From NCBI RefSeq assembly GCF_000518985.1, contig NZ_JAEQ01000001.1:186001-250000 (forward strand): a stretch of 64,000 bases of DNA, written 5' to 3'. Below the pieces are notes generated by a model, which was given only the letters and a program-made list of their open reading frames with translations, did not search any database and was not told the DNA's origin. The position numbers were made by a program, and so were the translations under genes. The number at the start of each line of letters is the position of its first letter. The first letter of the stretch is position 1. This DNA is from Chelativorans sp. J32 (lineage in GTDB: Bacteria > Pseudomonadota > Alphaproteobacteria > Rhizobiales > Rhizobiaceae). This document shows, piece after piece, positions 43,624 through 52,025 of the stretch.

Positions 43624-45180
43624 CTACTCCGCCGCTTCCCGCACCGGCTGCGGGCGGAAGTCCTCGGGGAAATGGGTGAGTGCGCTCATGACCGGATAGG
43701 GCGTAAAGCCGCCCAGTGCGCAGAGCGAGCCGAATTTCATGGTGTTGCAGAGATCCTCGACGATCTCGATCTGCCTTGACGGCTCGATGCCTTTTGCGAG
43801 GCGGTCGAGCACCTCAACGCCACGCGTCGAGCCGATGCGGCAGGGCGTGCACTTGCCGCAGCTTTCCACCGCGCAGAACTCCATGGCGAAGCGCGCCTGC
43901 TTCAGCATGTCCACCGTGTCGTCGAAGACCACGATCCCGGCATGGCCGATCAGGCCGTCCTTCGCCGCGAAAGCCTCGTAGTCGAACGGCGTGTCGAACA
44001 GCGCGCGCGGGAAATAGGCGCCGAGAGGCCCGCCCACCTGCACCGCGCGCACCGGCCGGCCGGTGGCCGTCCCGCCGCCGATCTCGTCGACGATCTCACC
44101 GAGCGTCAGGCCGAAGGCCGCTTCGAACAGGCCGCCATGCTTCACATTGCCGGCGATCTGAATCGGGATCGTCCCGCGCGAGCGGCCCATGCCGAAGTCG
44201 CGGTAGTACGCCGCGCCCTTGTCCATGATGATGGGCACGGAAGCGAGCGAGATTACATTGTTGATGACGGTGGGCTTGCCGAAAAGGCCTTCATGCGCCG
44301 GCAGTGGCGGTTTCGCGCGCACCATGCCGCGCTTGCCTTCAAGCGAGTCGAGCAGCGCCGTTTCCTCGCCGCAGACATACGCGCCGGCGCCCATGCGTAC
44401 TTCCATGTCGAAAGCATATTGCGACCCAAGCACGTTTTTGCCGACGATACCGGCGTTGCGTGCGACGGCGATCGCTTCGTTGAGCACCTGTTCCGCATGT
44501 GGATATTCGGAGCGTAAATAGATGTAGCCTTTTGTGGCCCCCACCGCGATGCCGGCGATCGCCATCCCCTCGATCAGCACGAAGGGGTCGCCTTCCATGA
44601 TCATGCGGTCGGCAAAGGTGCCGGAATCGCCCTCATCCGCATTGCAGACGATGTATTTCTGCGCCGCGCTGGTATCGAGCACCGTTTTCCACTTGATGCC
44701 GGTAGGAAAGCCCGCGCCGCCACGCCCGCGCAGGCCGGATTCCGTCACCTGCTCGACGATTTGAAGCCGCGTCATCGAAAGCGCGTTTCTCAAGCCGCGA
44801 AGGCCGCCATGGGCCTCGTAGTCTGCGAGCGATACAGGATCGGTGATGCCACAGCGCGCGAAGGTCAGCCGGGTCTGGCGCGCAAGGAAGGGGATTTCCT
44901 CCGGGTTGCCGAGGAAAAGCGGATGCGCATCACCTGAAAGAAAATTGCCATCAAAGAGCGAGGGCACGTCCGACGGCTTCACCGGCCCATATGCCGCGCG
45001 CCCCGTCGGTGTTTCCACCTCAACCATGGGCTCCAGCCAATAGAGCCCGCGTGAGCCGTTGCGAACGATTTGCGCCTCGACGCCCCGCAGCCCGATCTCC
45101 CGCGCAATCGCCCTCGCTACCTTTTCGGCGCCGAGCGCCAGCGCGCCGGAGTCGCGGGGAATATAGATCTTCCGCATCAT
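43624..45180 (-). CDS. fdsB: formate dehydrogenase beta subunit (NADH-binding, NuoF-like)
   Basis: 518 residues: an N-terminal thioredoxin-like domain fused to the NuoF-type core. FMN/NAD motifs are GLRGRGGAGFPTGIKW and YIVCNADEGDSGTFADR; the cluster motif is ESCGKCTPCRIGSTRG. It transfers electrons from the alpha-subunit clusters to NAD+. Its ATG overlaps the fdsG stop (ATGA, 45177-45180). Confidence 0.95.
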   Translation of the reverse strand: MMRKIYIPRDSGALALGAEKVARAIAREIGLRGVEAQIVRNGSRGLYWLEPMVEVETPTGRAAYGPVKPSDVPSLFDGNFLSGDAHPLFLGNPEEIPFLARQTRLTFARCGITDPVSLADYEAHGGLRGLRNALSMTRLQIVEQVTESGLRGRGGAGFPTGIKWKTVLDTSAAQKYIVCNADEGDSGTFADRMIMEGDPFVLIEGMAIAGIAVGATKGYIYLRSEYPHAEQVLNEAIAVARNAGIVGKNVLGSQYAFDMEVRMGAGAYVCGEETALLDSLEGKRGMVRAKPPLPAHEGLFGKPTVINNVISLASVPIIMDKGAAYYRDFGMGRSRGTIPIQIAGNVKHGGLFEAAFGLTLGEIVDEIGGGTATGRPVRAVQVGGPLGAYFPRALFDTPFDYEAFAAKDGLIGHAGIVVFDDTVDMLKQARFAMEFCAVESCGKCTPCRIGSTRGVEVLDRLAKGIEPSRQIEIVEDLCNTMKFGSLCALGGFTPYPVMSALTHFPEDFRPQPVREAAE

Positions 45181-45650
45181 GCCCGGATCTCCCGCGCGAT
45201 CTCTTGCACCTTGTCTTCATCCAGACGGCCGATCACTTCGCCGTCGAGCATGGCGGAAGGCGAACATGCGCAAAGGCCGAGACAGAAGACCTCCTCCAGC
45301 GTGACCGAGCCATCCGCAGCGGTTTCGCCGAACGTGATGCCGAGAAGCTCCTGAAGCCTCTCCGCGACCGCATCGCCGCCCATCGCCTGGCAAGCTTCTG
45401 CGCGGCACACCTTCAGCACATGCCGGCCCGGCGGGTTTTCTCGGTAGTCATGATAGAAGGAGACGACGCCGTAGACCTCGGCACGCGAAAGGTTCAGGGC
45501 GTCCGCGATGGCAGGAAGTACCTCGCGCGGCACATACCCGAATTCCCGCAGAATGCCGTTCAGGATCGGCAGGAGCGGGCCTTCTTCATGCTTCCACCGC
45601 TCGATGATCGGCATGACGGCGGAAACGATCTCGGTACCTGCGTGCTGCAT
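45177..45650 (-). CDS. fdsG: formate dehydrogenase gamma subunit (NuoE-like)
   Basis: 157 residues: GPLLPILNGILREFGYVP, GVVSFYHDYRENPPGRHVL, then four cysteines of the thioredoxin-like 2Fe-2S site (CRAEACQAMGG; CLGLCACSPS). The ATG at 45650 with GGAGGGCG upstream gives the family length; an in-frame start at 45701 would extend into the promoter. First structural gene of the operon, 98 bases after the LysR gene. Confidence 0.93.
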   Translation of the reverse strand: MQHAGTEIVSAVMPIIERWKHEEGPLLPILNGILREFGYVPREVLPAIADALNLSRAEVYGVVSFYHDYRENPPGRHVLKVCRAEACQAMGGDAVAERLQELLGITFGETAADGSVTLEEVFCLGLCACSPSAMLDGEVIGRLDEDKVQEIAREIRA

Positions 45651-45707
45651 CCTGCAGCGCCCTCCCTGGATAAAGTCGCTTTGGAGGAAATACGGTATCA
45701 CCGCTCT

Positions 45708-45719
45708 CTATCAATATAG
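45708..45719. promoter_or_regulatory. CTAT-N4-ATAG inverted motif in the fdsG promoter region
   Basis: CTATCAATATAG, inverted-symmetric, lies 16 bases from the larger ATAG/CTAT palindrome and 58 bases upstream of fdsG. On the coding (minus) strand it includes TATATT, a possible -10 element, so it may be the activation half-site or the promoter itself. Confidence 0.35.
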
Positions 45720-45732
45720 CATATCCGTTGAG

Positions 45733-45751
45733 TGATAGAAAATTTCTATCA
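45733..45751. promoter_or_regulatory. palindromic LysR-type operator upstream of fdsG
   Basis: TGATAGAAA-A-TTTCTATCA is a perfect inverted repeat with 9-base arms and contains the LysR-family ATAG-N7-CTAT motif. It overlaps the last codon and stop of the adjacent LysR gene and sits ~85 bases before fdsG, the usual recognition-site distance. It is the obvious binding site for that regulator. Confidence 0.7.
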
Positions 45752-46645
45752 GACTTTGGCGAAAGTCTCGGCAGCCAGCCGCGCTTCGTACAGCAAGGCC
45801 GAGACCATGGGCGTATGCGGTTCCCGCTCAACCGCCACGACGCCGACAAGGTGACTGGCGTTTGGCTCGATGATGGGAATGGCCCGGATGGGCTCTGAGA
45901 AGCCGAGCACTTCCGCCAGATTGAGCGGCATGATCGAAGCCCATTTGCCGGTGCGGATGTGCGAGAAGAGCAGGATCATCGAGTTCGATTCGAGCGTCGG
46001 CTGCACGCGTGCGCCAACCTCCTCCAGATGCTTGTTGATGATGCGGCGGTTCTGCATGTCGGGGGTGAGCAGGCAGAGCGGCAGCTCGGCGACCTCCGAC
46101 CAGGTCACTTCCTTGCGATCGGAAAAGCGGTTTCCGACGGCGGTAATGAGCTGGTAGCGCTCGGAATAGAGAGGAACGGTGACGACACGGCCGAGCGGCT
46201 CGTTGTCGAGATAGGTGATGCCGATGTCGATCTCGAAATTCTCGAGCAGCGCGAGCACTTCGAGCGAGGTGCAGGAAACGACCGAGAAGGTCACCTCAGG
46301 GTGCTTCTCGCGAAAGGGTGTGGTGAGAGTGGGCACCATGGCAAGCGCGGTGGGAATGGCGGCGATCCGCACGTGACCCGAAAGGCCGCGCCGGGCCGCG
46401 CGCATCTCTTCGCGCAATGTGCGCGCGTCGCCTACGATGCGCCGCGCCCATTCGAGCACGCGCTGGCCTTCGGGCGTCAGCCCCTGGAAACGCGAGCCGC
46501 GCTGGACGAGCATGACGCCGAGCTGATCCTCCAGCTGCTTGATCGCCGCCGAGAGCGTGGGCTGCGTAACGCCGAGTTCCGCCGCAGCCCGGCCGAAATG
46601 CCGTTCTTTGGCGAGCGCGATGAAGAATTCCAGCTTGTCGATCAT
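45749..46645 (-). CDS. LysR-family regulator of the formate dehydrogenase operon
   Basis: 298 residues. The winged helix-turn-helix is FIALAKERHFGRAAAELG, VTQPTLSAAIKQLEDQLG; the effector domain follows (VRIAAIPTALAMVPTLTTPF; GITYLDNEPLGRVVTVPLYS). It lies directly upstream of fdsG on the same strand, unlike the divergent layout of many LysR systems. Formate or a related metabolite as inducer is an inference. Confidence 0.88.
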   Translation of the reverse strand: MIDKLEFFIALAKERHFGRAAAELGVTQPTLSAAIKQLEDQLGVMLVQRGSRFQGLTPEGQRVLEWARRIVGDARTLREEMRAARRGLSGHVRIAAIPTALAMVPTLTTPFREKHPEVTFSVVSCTSLEVLALLENFEIDIGITYLDNEPLGRVVTVPLYSERYQLITAVGNRFSDRKEVTWSEVAELPLCLLTPDMQNRRIINKHLEEVGARVQPTLESNSMILLFSHIRTGKWASIMPLNLAEVLGFSEPIRAIPIIEPNASHLVGVVAVEREPHTPMVSALLYEARLAAETFAKV

Positions 46646-46790
46646 GGCTCAATGTCTGCCATGTTTTGCGTCAGCCTGCACCATTGCCCCTCATTCAGCG
46701 TGCGCCGTTCCATCCCGAGGGCTTGTAACGCTTGGTATTTCCGCCGGATATGACTATCTGGCAGGAGAACGCATGAGAAAGTGAGCCGCA

Positions 46791-47957
46791 ATGAGCGCCG
46801 TCAGCCGCGAAGCAGTCATCGAAAAGCTCAGCACTGTCAGAGGGCCGGACCTGGAAGGCGACATCGTCTCGCTCGGGCTTGTTTCCGAGATATTCATTGC
46901 GGATGGGAAGGTTTTTTTCTCGATCACGGTTCCCGCAGAGCGGGCGCAGGAGCTCGAGCCCTTGCGCGAGGCGGCGGAGAGGGCGGTAAAGACGGTGCCC
47001 GGTGTGACGGGCGCCGTTGTCGCCCTCACCGCGGAGAGGCAGGGCGGCATGGGCGCTGCGCCACAGGAGCGGCCCGCGGCGAGGCCTCAGCCGCCCCGTC
47101 CGCAATCGCCGGTGCGGCCCGCCACCCCGCAGGCGCACCAGCCCGCAAAGGCAGGGGTGCCCGGCGTCGATGCCATCATTGCAGTCGCAAGTGGCAAGGG
47201 TGGGGTCGGAAAATCCACCACCGCCGTCAATCTTGCGCTTGGGCTGCAGGCGCAGGGCCTGAAGGTTGGCATCCTCGATGCGGATATTTACGGGCCCTCC
47301 ATGCCCCGCCTGCTCGGAATCAAGGGCAAGCCGGAAATGGTCGACAGCAAGACCTTGAAGCCGATGGAAGCTTACGGCCTGCAGGTCATGTCGATCGGCT
47401 TCCTCGTGGAGGAAGAGACACCAATGATCTGGCGGGGGCCGATGGTGATGTCGGCACTTCGCCAGCTCATGCGAGATGTGGCCTGGGGCCCGCTCGATGT
47501 GATGGTTGTCGACATGCCTCCCGGCACTGGTGACGCGCAGCTCACCATGGCCCAGCAGGTGCCTCTGGCCGGAGCGGTGATCGTGTCCACTCCGCAGGAC
47601 CTTGCCCTCATCGACGCCCGCAAAGGGCTCAACATGTTCCGCCGCGTGGAAGTGCCGGTCCTGGGGATCGTCGAAAACATGAGCTATTTCATCGCACCGG
47701 ATACCGGCAAGCGCTACGATATCTTCGGTCATGGCGGGGCGAGGGCGGAGGCCGAACGGCTGGGAATCCCTTTCCTGGGTGAAGTGCCGCTCACCATGGA
47801 TGTGCGCGAAATGTCGGATGCAGGCGCGCCGGTCGTGGTTTCCGATCCCGAAGGCGATCAGGCGAAAACCTATCGGGCGATAGCGGAGAAGGTTTCGGAG
47901 CGGCTGAAGGCAGAAAAGGCAGCCACTGGTTCAGCCCCCGCTATCATCTTCGAATAA
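46791..47957 (+). CDS. mrp: Mrp/NBP35-family ATPase (ApbC-like), without cysteines
   Basis: 388 residues: an N-terminal MIP18-like domain (REAVIEKLSTVRGPDLEGD), a Pro/Gln/Arg-rich linker, and a ParA-like ATPase with deviant Walker A GKGGVGKS (135-142) and VDMPPGTGDAQLT. Mrp proteins are Fe-S cluster carriers. The usual CxxC after NMSYF is replaced by IAPDTG, and I find no cysteine anywhere in the protein. This appears typical for rhizobial Mrp. It overlaps the convergent EEP gene by 27 bases. Confidence 0.92.
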   Translation: MSAVSREAVIEKLSTVRGPDLEGDIVSLGLVSEIFIADGKVFFSITVPAERAQELEPLREAAERAVKTVPGVTGAVVALTAERQGGMGAAPQERPAARPQPPRPQSPVRPATPQAHQPAKAGVPGVDAIIAVASGKGGVGKSTTAVNLALGLQAQGLKVGILDADIYGPSMPRLLGIKGKPEMVDSKTLKPMEAYGLQVMSIGFLVEEETPMIWRGPMVMSALRQLMRDVAWGPLDVMVVDMPPGTGDAQLTMAQQVPLAGAVIVSTPQDLALIDARKGLNMFRRVEVPVLGIVENMSYFIAPDTGKRYDIFGHGGARAEAERLGIPFLGEVPLTMDVREMSDAGAPVVVSDPEGDQAKTYRAIAEKVSERLKAEKAATGSAPAIIFE

Positions 47958-48731
47958 CGCGCCCCTCATCTGCAACTCGGCGATCACGGGCAGATGGTCG
48001 GAAGCGGTTCGCGCCTGAGGGTCGGTCCACTGCCTCGTCAGCATCTTGCCTGGCCGACAATAAATCCGGTCCAGGGCAAAGACGGGCCAGAAAGCAGGGA
48101 ACGTCTTGAAATGGGTGTGGCCCGGGAAAAGATGGTTGAGCATCTTCTGCACCGAGCCGCGCCAAACCCAATCGTTCAGGTCGCCCATCAGGACGGCCGG
48201 CTCCGGCCCTGATTGCACCACCTCCGCGAGGAGCTGTGCCTGGTGCCTTCGTTCCGCAAAACTCAGTCCGAGATGAGCCGCGACCACGTGCAGGAGCCCA
48301 TATGGTGTTTCTGCAATGGCCTCGATGGCTGCGCGCGGCTCCCGCCTGCGATAGGAGAGGTCGTGGCAGACGGTGCTCCTGAGAGGCCACCGGCAGATCA
48401 GGGCGTGGCCGTAATGCCCATCCGGGGCGGTGATGAGCCGGGTTTCGGTCACATGGTTGCCGAGCGCCTCGGAAAGGAACTTGAAGGCTTCGGCTGCTTC
48501 GGCCACCTCGCGGCGCGAGCCGACTTCCTGCAATGCGACGAGATCCGGATCGTGCTTGCGAACAAGATCCACGATCCTTCGCAGGTCGCGCCGTCCGTCC
48601 GGACCCACTCCGCCATGGATGTTCCACGTCATCACGCGCACGACGCCGGCTCGCACGGCCGAGGAATCCCCTTCCGCGGACGGATCGCGGCCGGAGGGCT
48701 GGGATGGATGGGGCGCGTCAGGCACGGTCAT
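47931..48731 (-). CDS. endonuclease/exonuclease/phosphatase-family protein (YbhP-like)
   Basis: About 266 residues of the EEP fold: VMTWNIHGGVGPDGRRDL, DLVALQEVGSR (catalytic Glu), AAHLGLSFAERRHQ, VLMGDLNDW and SDHLPVIAEL (His of the active site). The ATG at 48731 leaves room for a divergent promoter; an in-frame start at 48833 would lie only 14 bases from the divergent gene. It is related to YbhP, which neighbours the cardiolipin synthase ClsB in E. coli; phosphatase action on a lipid is possible. Confidence 0.85.
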   Translation of the reverse strand: MTVPDAPHPSQPSGRDPSAEGDSSAVRAGVVRVMTWNIHGGVGPDGRRDLRRIVDLVRKHDPDLVALQEVGSRREVAEAAEAFKFLSEALGNHVTETRLITAPDGHYGHALICRWPLRSTVCHDLSYRRREPRAAIEAIAETPYGLLHVVAAHLGLSFAERRHQAQLLAEVVQSGPEPAVLMGDLNDWVWRGSVQKMLNHLFPGHTHFKTFPAFWPVFALDRIYCRPGKMLTRQWTDPQARTASDHLPVIAELQMRGALFEDDSGG

Positions 48732-48847
48732 TCCCCGCTCAACGCATGAGCCGCGGGATCGTTGAGGCTGCGCGGCTACTTTTTCCACCGGGATCGGAAA
48801 TACATTTCCGCGCGTTGTGCCGGCATGATCCACCGCGAGGGTTCTTC

Positions 48848-49804
48848 TTGAAGTCCTTTTCTGTCAGCAGCCCAGTCCGGCGTTATCTCGGTTATTCGCT
48901 AGCAGGGGCGGCCGTTCTCTTCGCCGGCTATCTCTTGTATCGCACGCTTTCGCAGTACAAGTGGGAAGAGGTGGTGGAGGCGGTCACCTCCGTCTCCCTC
49001 GGCAGGCTTCTCCTTGCAGTGGCCTTCACCGCCGCAAGCTATCTCTGCCTGACTGGATTTGATTGGCTGGCGCTTCGCTATGCCGGTCGACCGCTCGCCT
49101 ATCCCCGCGCGGCGCTCGCCTCCTTCACCAGCCTCTCGCTCGGCCACAATATCGGCCTTGCCGCTTTGAGCAGCGGTGCGATCCGCTACCGCTTCTATTC
49201 GCGCTGGGGACTGGATGCCGAGGAGGTGGCGAAGGTGATCGTCTTTTGCGGATTTACGGTGGGCCTAGGTCTCTCCGTGCTCGGCGGAACAGGACTGATC
49301 GCCAATCCTGAGCTTGCGAAGGGAGTGATCGGCATATCGCCGGGAGTTGTCTATCTGATCGGCGGCATCTGCCTTGCCTGGCCTGCAGCCTATCTCCTGC
49401 TCGCGGGGCTCTTCGGCGGGCGTGCGATGCACATCCGCGGCCGTCGGCTGGAAATGCCGACCGTGCGGCTGGCGATACCGCAGACGATCATCGGCACGCT
49501 CAACTTCGCCTTTGTTGCGGCGGCGCTTCACCAGGCGATCTCCGCCCTGGCGGAGGTGCCCTATCTGGAAGTCGCCACCGTATATGTGAGTGCAAACGTG
49601 GCAACCTTGATCACCCATGCGCCCGGCGGCCTCGGCGTGATTGAAAGCGTCGTCCTCTATCTCCTGCCGCAGGCCCATCTCATCGGTGCCGTCCTGGTGT
49701 TCCGGTTCGTCTATTTCCTCTTGCCGCTCTTGATGGGCAGCATACTGCTCGTCCTGTCAGAGGCGCTGTTGTCCCGTCCCGAGGCCACGGAAACGGCATC
49801 CTGA
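48848..49804 (+). CDS. UPF0104/lysylphosphatidylglycerol synthase TM-region protein (YbhN-like)
   Basis: 318 residues with about seven hydrophobic helices. Conserved motifs are SYLCLTGFDWLALRYAGRPL, SLSLGHNIGLAALSSGAIRYR, and HAPGGLGVIESVVLYLLP. It is the membrane part of MprF-like proteins without the synthase domain. The start is a TTG at 48848 with GAGGG upstream; no ATG is available. The last 94 bases are antisense to the end of the phospholipase D gene. Confidence 0.88.
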   Translation: MKSFSVSSPVRRYLGYSLAGAAVLFAGYLLYRTLSQYKWEEVVEAVTSVSLGRLLLAVAFTAASYLCLTGFDWLALRYAGRPLAYPRAALASFTSLSLGHNIGLAALSSGAIRYRFYSRWGLDAEEVAKVIVFCGFTVGLGLSVLGGTGLIANPELAKGVIGISPGVVYLIGGICLAWPAAYLLLAGLFGGRAMHIRGRRLEMPTVRLAIPQTIIGTLNFAFVAAALHQAISALAEVPYLEVATVYVSANVATLITHAPGGLGVIESVVLYLLPQAHLIGAVLVFRFVYFLLPLLMGSILLVLSEALLSRPEATETAS

Positions 49805-51270
49805 GCAAAGGCGCTCCGCCACTTGGCACGCGCCCATTCGACGAAGCGGAAGGGCCGCTCCGGATCGAGCAGGCGCGTTCCGGGAAACGAATGGATCGGT
49901 CCCGGCTTGACGGTGAGGGGGCAGAGGCAGCGGCCAGTCTCCCGGTTCAGCTTCTCGATCGTCCGGATCAGGGAATTTTCCTGCTCCATCGTTTCGCGGA
50001 CCAAGGCTGGATCGACACCGAGATGTTCCGCCAAAAGGCGATCGCGGCAGCGGGCAATGGCATCGCGTACGTCAGGCCTGTTCCCTTCGATGACGATGTC
50101 GCATTCGGTGTCCAGGCCCATAGAGCGGTTGTTGAGATTGGCCGAGCCAATGCGCAGGAAGCGATCGTCGACGATCATCAGCTTGGCGTGGACCAGCATG
50201 ATTCCATCGTCCTCATGGCCGTCGACCACGGGGCAGTAGATGCGCATACGTCCATGCCTGTCCCAGCGCTTTATCCTGCGCAGGAGACGCTCACGATTGG
50301 CACCCATGATGAAACGCTCGACGAACCCGTTCGCGTGGCGCGTGCAGACGACGACGATCTCTGGTCCGCGCCGGCGGGAGAGGAGTTTTTTCAGCGTCTT
50401 CCTCAGGCGCTTGGCGGTGAAGTATTGCGCCTCGATATAGACGCTCCGCTCGGCTGACCTGAGCAGGTCGTCGGTGAGGAATGCTATCTCTTCGACACCT
50501 TTTCGGCGGCCACGCGCGGGGAGCGTTCGCGCGACGGCCACCTGGATGTCGCGAAAACCGGGGGAAAGGCCTTCCGGCCACAGCTCCGCCGGCTTGGTGA
50601 ACGGTATCTTCTGACCCACTGCTTCCTGCCACCGATCCCGGGCCACGCGGGCGATCGCCTTTGCTGCAGGGCCGTCCAATGCCATCTGCAGATCGTGGAC
50701 GGGATTATAGGAGGTTCCATCCGGCCATTTCCTGCGCGGATCCTTCTTGATGTGCTTCTGGGTGTCCCATCTGCCGATCGTGAGGTCCATCCCGCCGATG
50801 AAGGCGAGCGTATCGTCGATCGTGACGATCTTCTGATGATGTGCCGCATGAATGGGGTGATGCGTGTCGAGCCGGAGATGGATGCGCGGATGGTTCTCCC
50901 ACTCCGCGCCGAAAATCAGCGGAATGGTTGCTCCCGGCGCATGGAATGCCGCAAGACTCCAGACCAGGATGCGAATTTCGAGCTCGGGCCGCTCCTCCAC
51001 GAGCTTCCGCAACATCTCTCCGAGCGTAGGCGCGTCCTCTCCGTCCTGCGGGCGCAATTGGATGCGCGCGTCAAAGTCCCAGCCGATGATGAAAATCGAG
51101 CGGGTCGCCTGCCTCAGCGCATTTTCCAGCGCTGCGAAATAGGCTTCGGCGTCGATAAGGAAGGCCGCTCTGTTCGCGGTCACGATCTGCCGGCAGTTGC
51201 GCCCCGGCATCAGCACTGTTCCAAGCGCCCTGCCCGCAGGCGCACCCTCCTGCATTGCTTCGGTCTTCAT
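49711..51270 (-). CDS. phospholipase D/cardiolipin synthase-family protein
   Basis: 519 residues with two HKD motifs: HHQKIVTIDDTLAFIGGMD and VHAKLMIVDDRFLRIGSAN. The N-terminal AEAYFAALENALRQAT/SIFIIGWDFDA is the PLD/Cls start. It may make cardiolipin (ClsB-like) or hydrolyse phospholipids; neighbours YbhP-like and YbhN-like support a ClsB-type role. The ATG at 51270 is preceded by AAGGGA. The last ~31 residues, Ser/Lys-rich, are encoded antisense to the UPF0104 gene. Confidence 0.9.
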   Translation of the reverse strand: MKTEAMQEGAPAGRALGTVLMPGRNCRQIVTANRAAFLIDAEAYFAALENALRQATRSIFIIGWDFDARIQLRPQDGEDAPTLGEMLRKLVEERPELEIRILVWSLAAFHAPGATIPLIFGAEWENHPRIHLRLDTHHPIHAAHHQKIVTIDDTLAFIGGMDLTIGRWDTQKHIKKDPRRKWPDGTSYNPVHDLQMALDGPAAKAIARVARDRWQEAVGQKIPFTKPAELWPEGLSPGFRDIQVAVARTLPARGRRKGVEEIAFLTDDLLRSAERSVYIEAQYFTAKRLRKTLKKLLSRRRGPEIVVVCTRHANGFVERFIMGANRERLLRRIKRWDRHGRMRIYCPVVDGHEDDGIMLVHAKLMIVDDRFLRIGSANLNNRSMGLDTECDIVIEGNRPDVRDAIARCRDRLLAEHLGVDPALVRETMEQENSLIRTIEKLNRETGRCLCPLTVKPGPIHSFPGTRLLDPERPFRFVEWARAKWRSAFAQDAVSVASGRDNSASDRTSSMLPIKSGKRK

Positions 51271-51359
51271 GCGGATCCCTTCACCCACGTGAATCTCGAG
51301 CGTTCAACGCGGTTAGGCGCAAATAAGTTCGCCTGAGGCTGGCTGGAGCCGAGGTATGG

Positions 51360-51488
51360 CTATCCGTTTGTTGTGGCGTGCGGCGGTTGGCCGCCGCTTT
51401 CATTGCCGCCTCTCGGCTGAAGGAAGAGCACGATGGCGAGTATGACAACGATCGCGACCACGACGGCTATGACGACATTCCTGGTCAT
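51360..51488 (-). CDS. 42-aa single-pass membrane microprotein
   Basis: A short ORF that most automatic calls would miss. ATG at 51488, GGAAGG nine bases upstream. The product starts MTRNVVIAVVVAIVVILAIV, runs into a LFLQP turn, and ends with a polar Gly/Asn/Gln/His/Thr tail. The hydrophobic run of ~18 Val/Ile/Ala/Leu residues makes one transmembrane helix with a positive N-terminus. I do not recognise a named family; similar tiny membrane proteins are common in rhizobia. It sits alone between the PLD and EamA genes. Confidence 0.55.
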   Translation of the reverse strand: MTRNVVIAVVVAIVVILAIVLFLQPRGGNESGGQPPHATTNG

Positions 51489-51576
51489 CGGGGCTTGCCT
51501 TCCGTTCAATGCCGCGACATTCGGCGCCGCTGACAACGGAACCGCGCGTTTTGCGCGAAGTTCCAGCGCGCCCGGC

Positions 51577-52008
51577 CTATGCCCTGACGGAGACGAGGAT
51601 GGCGCCAGCCGCGATCAAGAGCACGCCGAGCCAATTGATGCCCGAGAGGCGTTCACGCAGGAAAAGGAAGGCGATGACGGCCACGAAAACCACGCTGAGC
51701 TTGTCGATGGGCGCGACGCGGGAGACGTCGCCGAGCTTGAGCGCACGGAAATAGCACAGCCAGGAAAGGCCGGTGGCGATGCCAGAGAGAACGAGGAAGA
51801 TCCAGCTTCGTGGGCTGATGCTGCCGGCTCCCTGCCACTGGCCGGTGCCCCAGACGATGAGGCCCGCCATAAGCACTATGACGATGGTGCGGATGAAGGT
51901 CGCGAGGTCGGAACCGATATTCTCGACGCCCACTTTGGCGAGTATTGCCGTAAGCGCGGCGAAAAGGGCGGAAAGCACCGCCCAGAACTGCCACTGGCCG
52001 AGAAGCAT
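51577..52008 (-). CDS. EamA-family small transporter (single DMT domain)
   Basis: 143 residues, half the usual DMT exporter length, with about five helices: FWAVLSALFAALTAILAKVG, LATFIRTIVIVLMAGLIVWG, WIFLVLSGIATGLSWLCYFR, and WLGVLLIAAGAILVSV. The motif ALKLGDVSRVAPIDKLSVVF is the EamA signature. Being single-domain it should form dimers. The ATG at 52008 has AAGGTGAG upstream; a GTG at 52014 is the alternative. It starts 17 bases after the maeB stop, so is likely in its operon. Confidence 0.85.
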   Translation of the reverse strand: MLLGQWQFWAVLSALFAALTAILAKVGVENIGSDLATFIRTIVIVLMAGLIVWGTGQWQGAGSISPRSWIFLVLSGIATGLSWLCYFRALKLGDVSRVAPIDKLSVVFVAVIAFLFLRERLSGINWLGVLLIAAGAILVSVRA

Positions 52009-52025
52009 TCTCACCTTGCTGATCC

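Noticed and set aside
40919-43699. Two long plus-strand frames opposite fdsA
   Set aside because: They mirror fdsA codons; no start context or domain, while fdsA has all cluster motifs.
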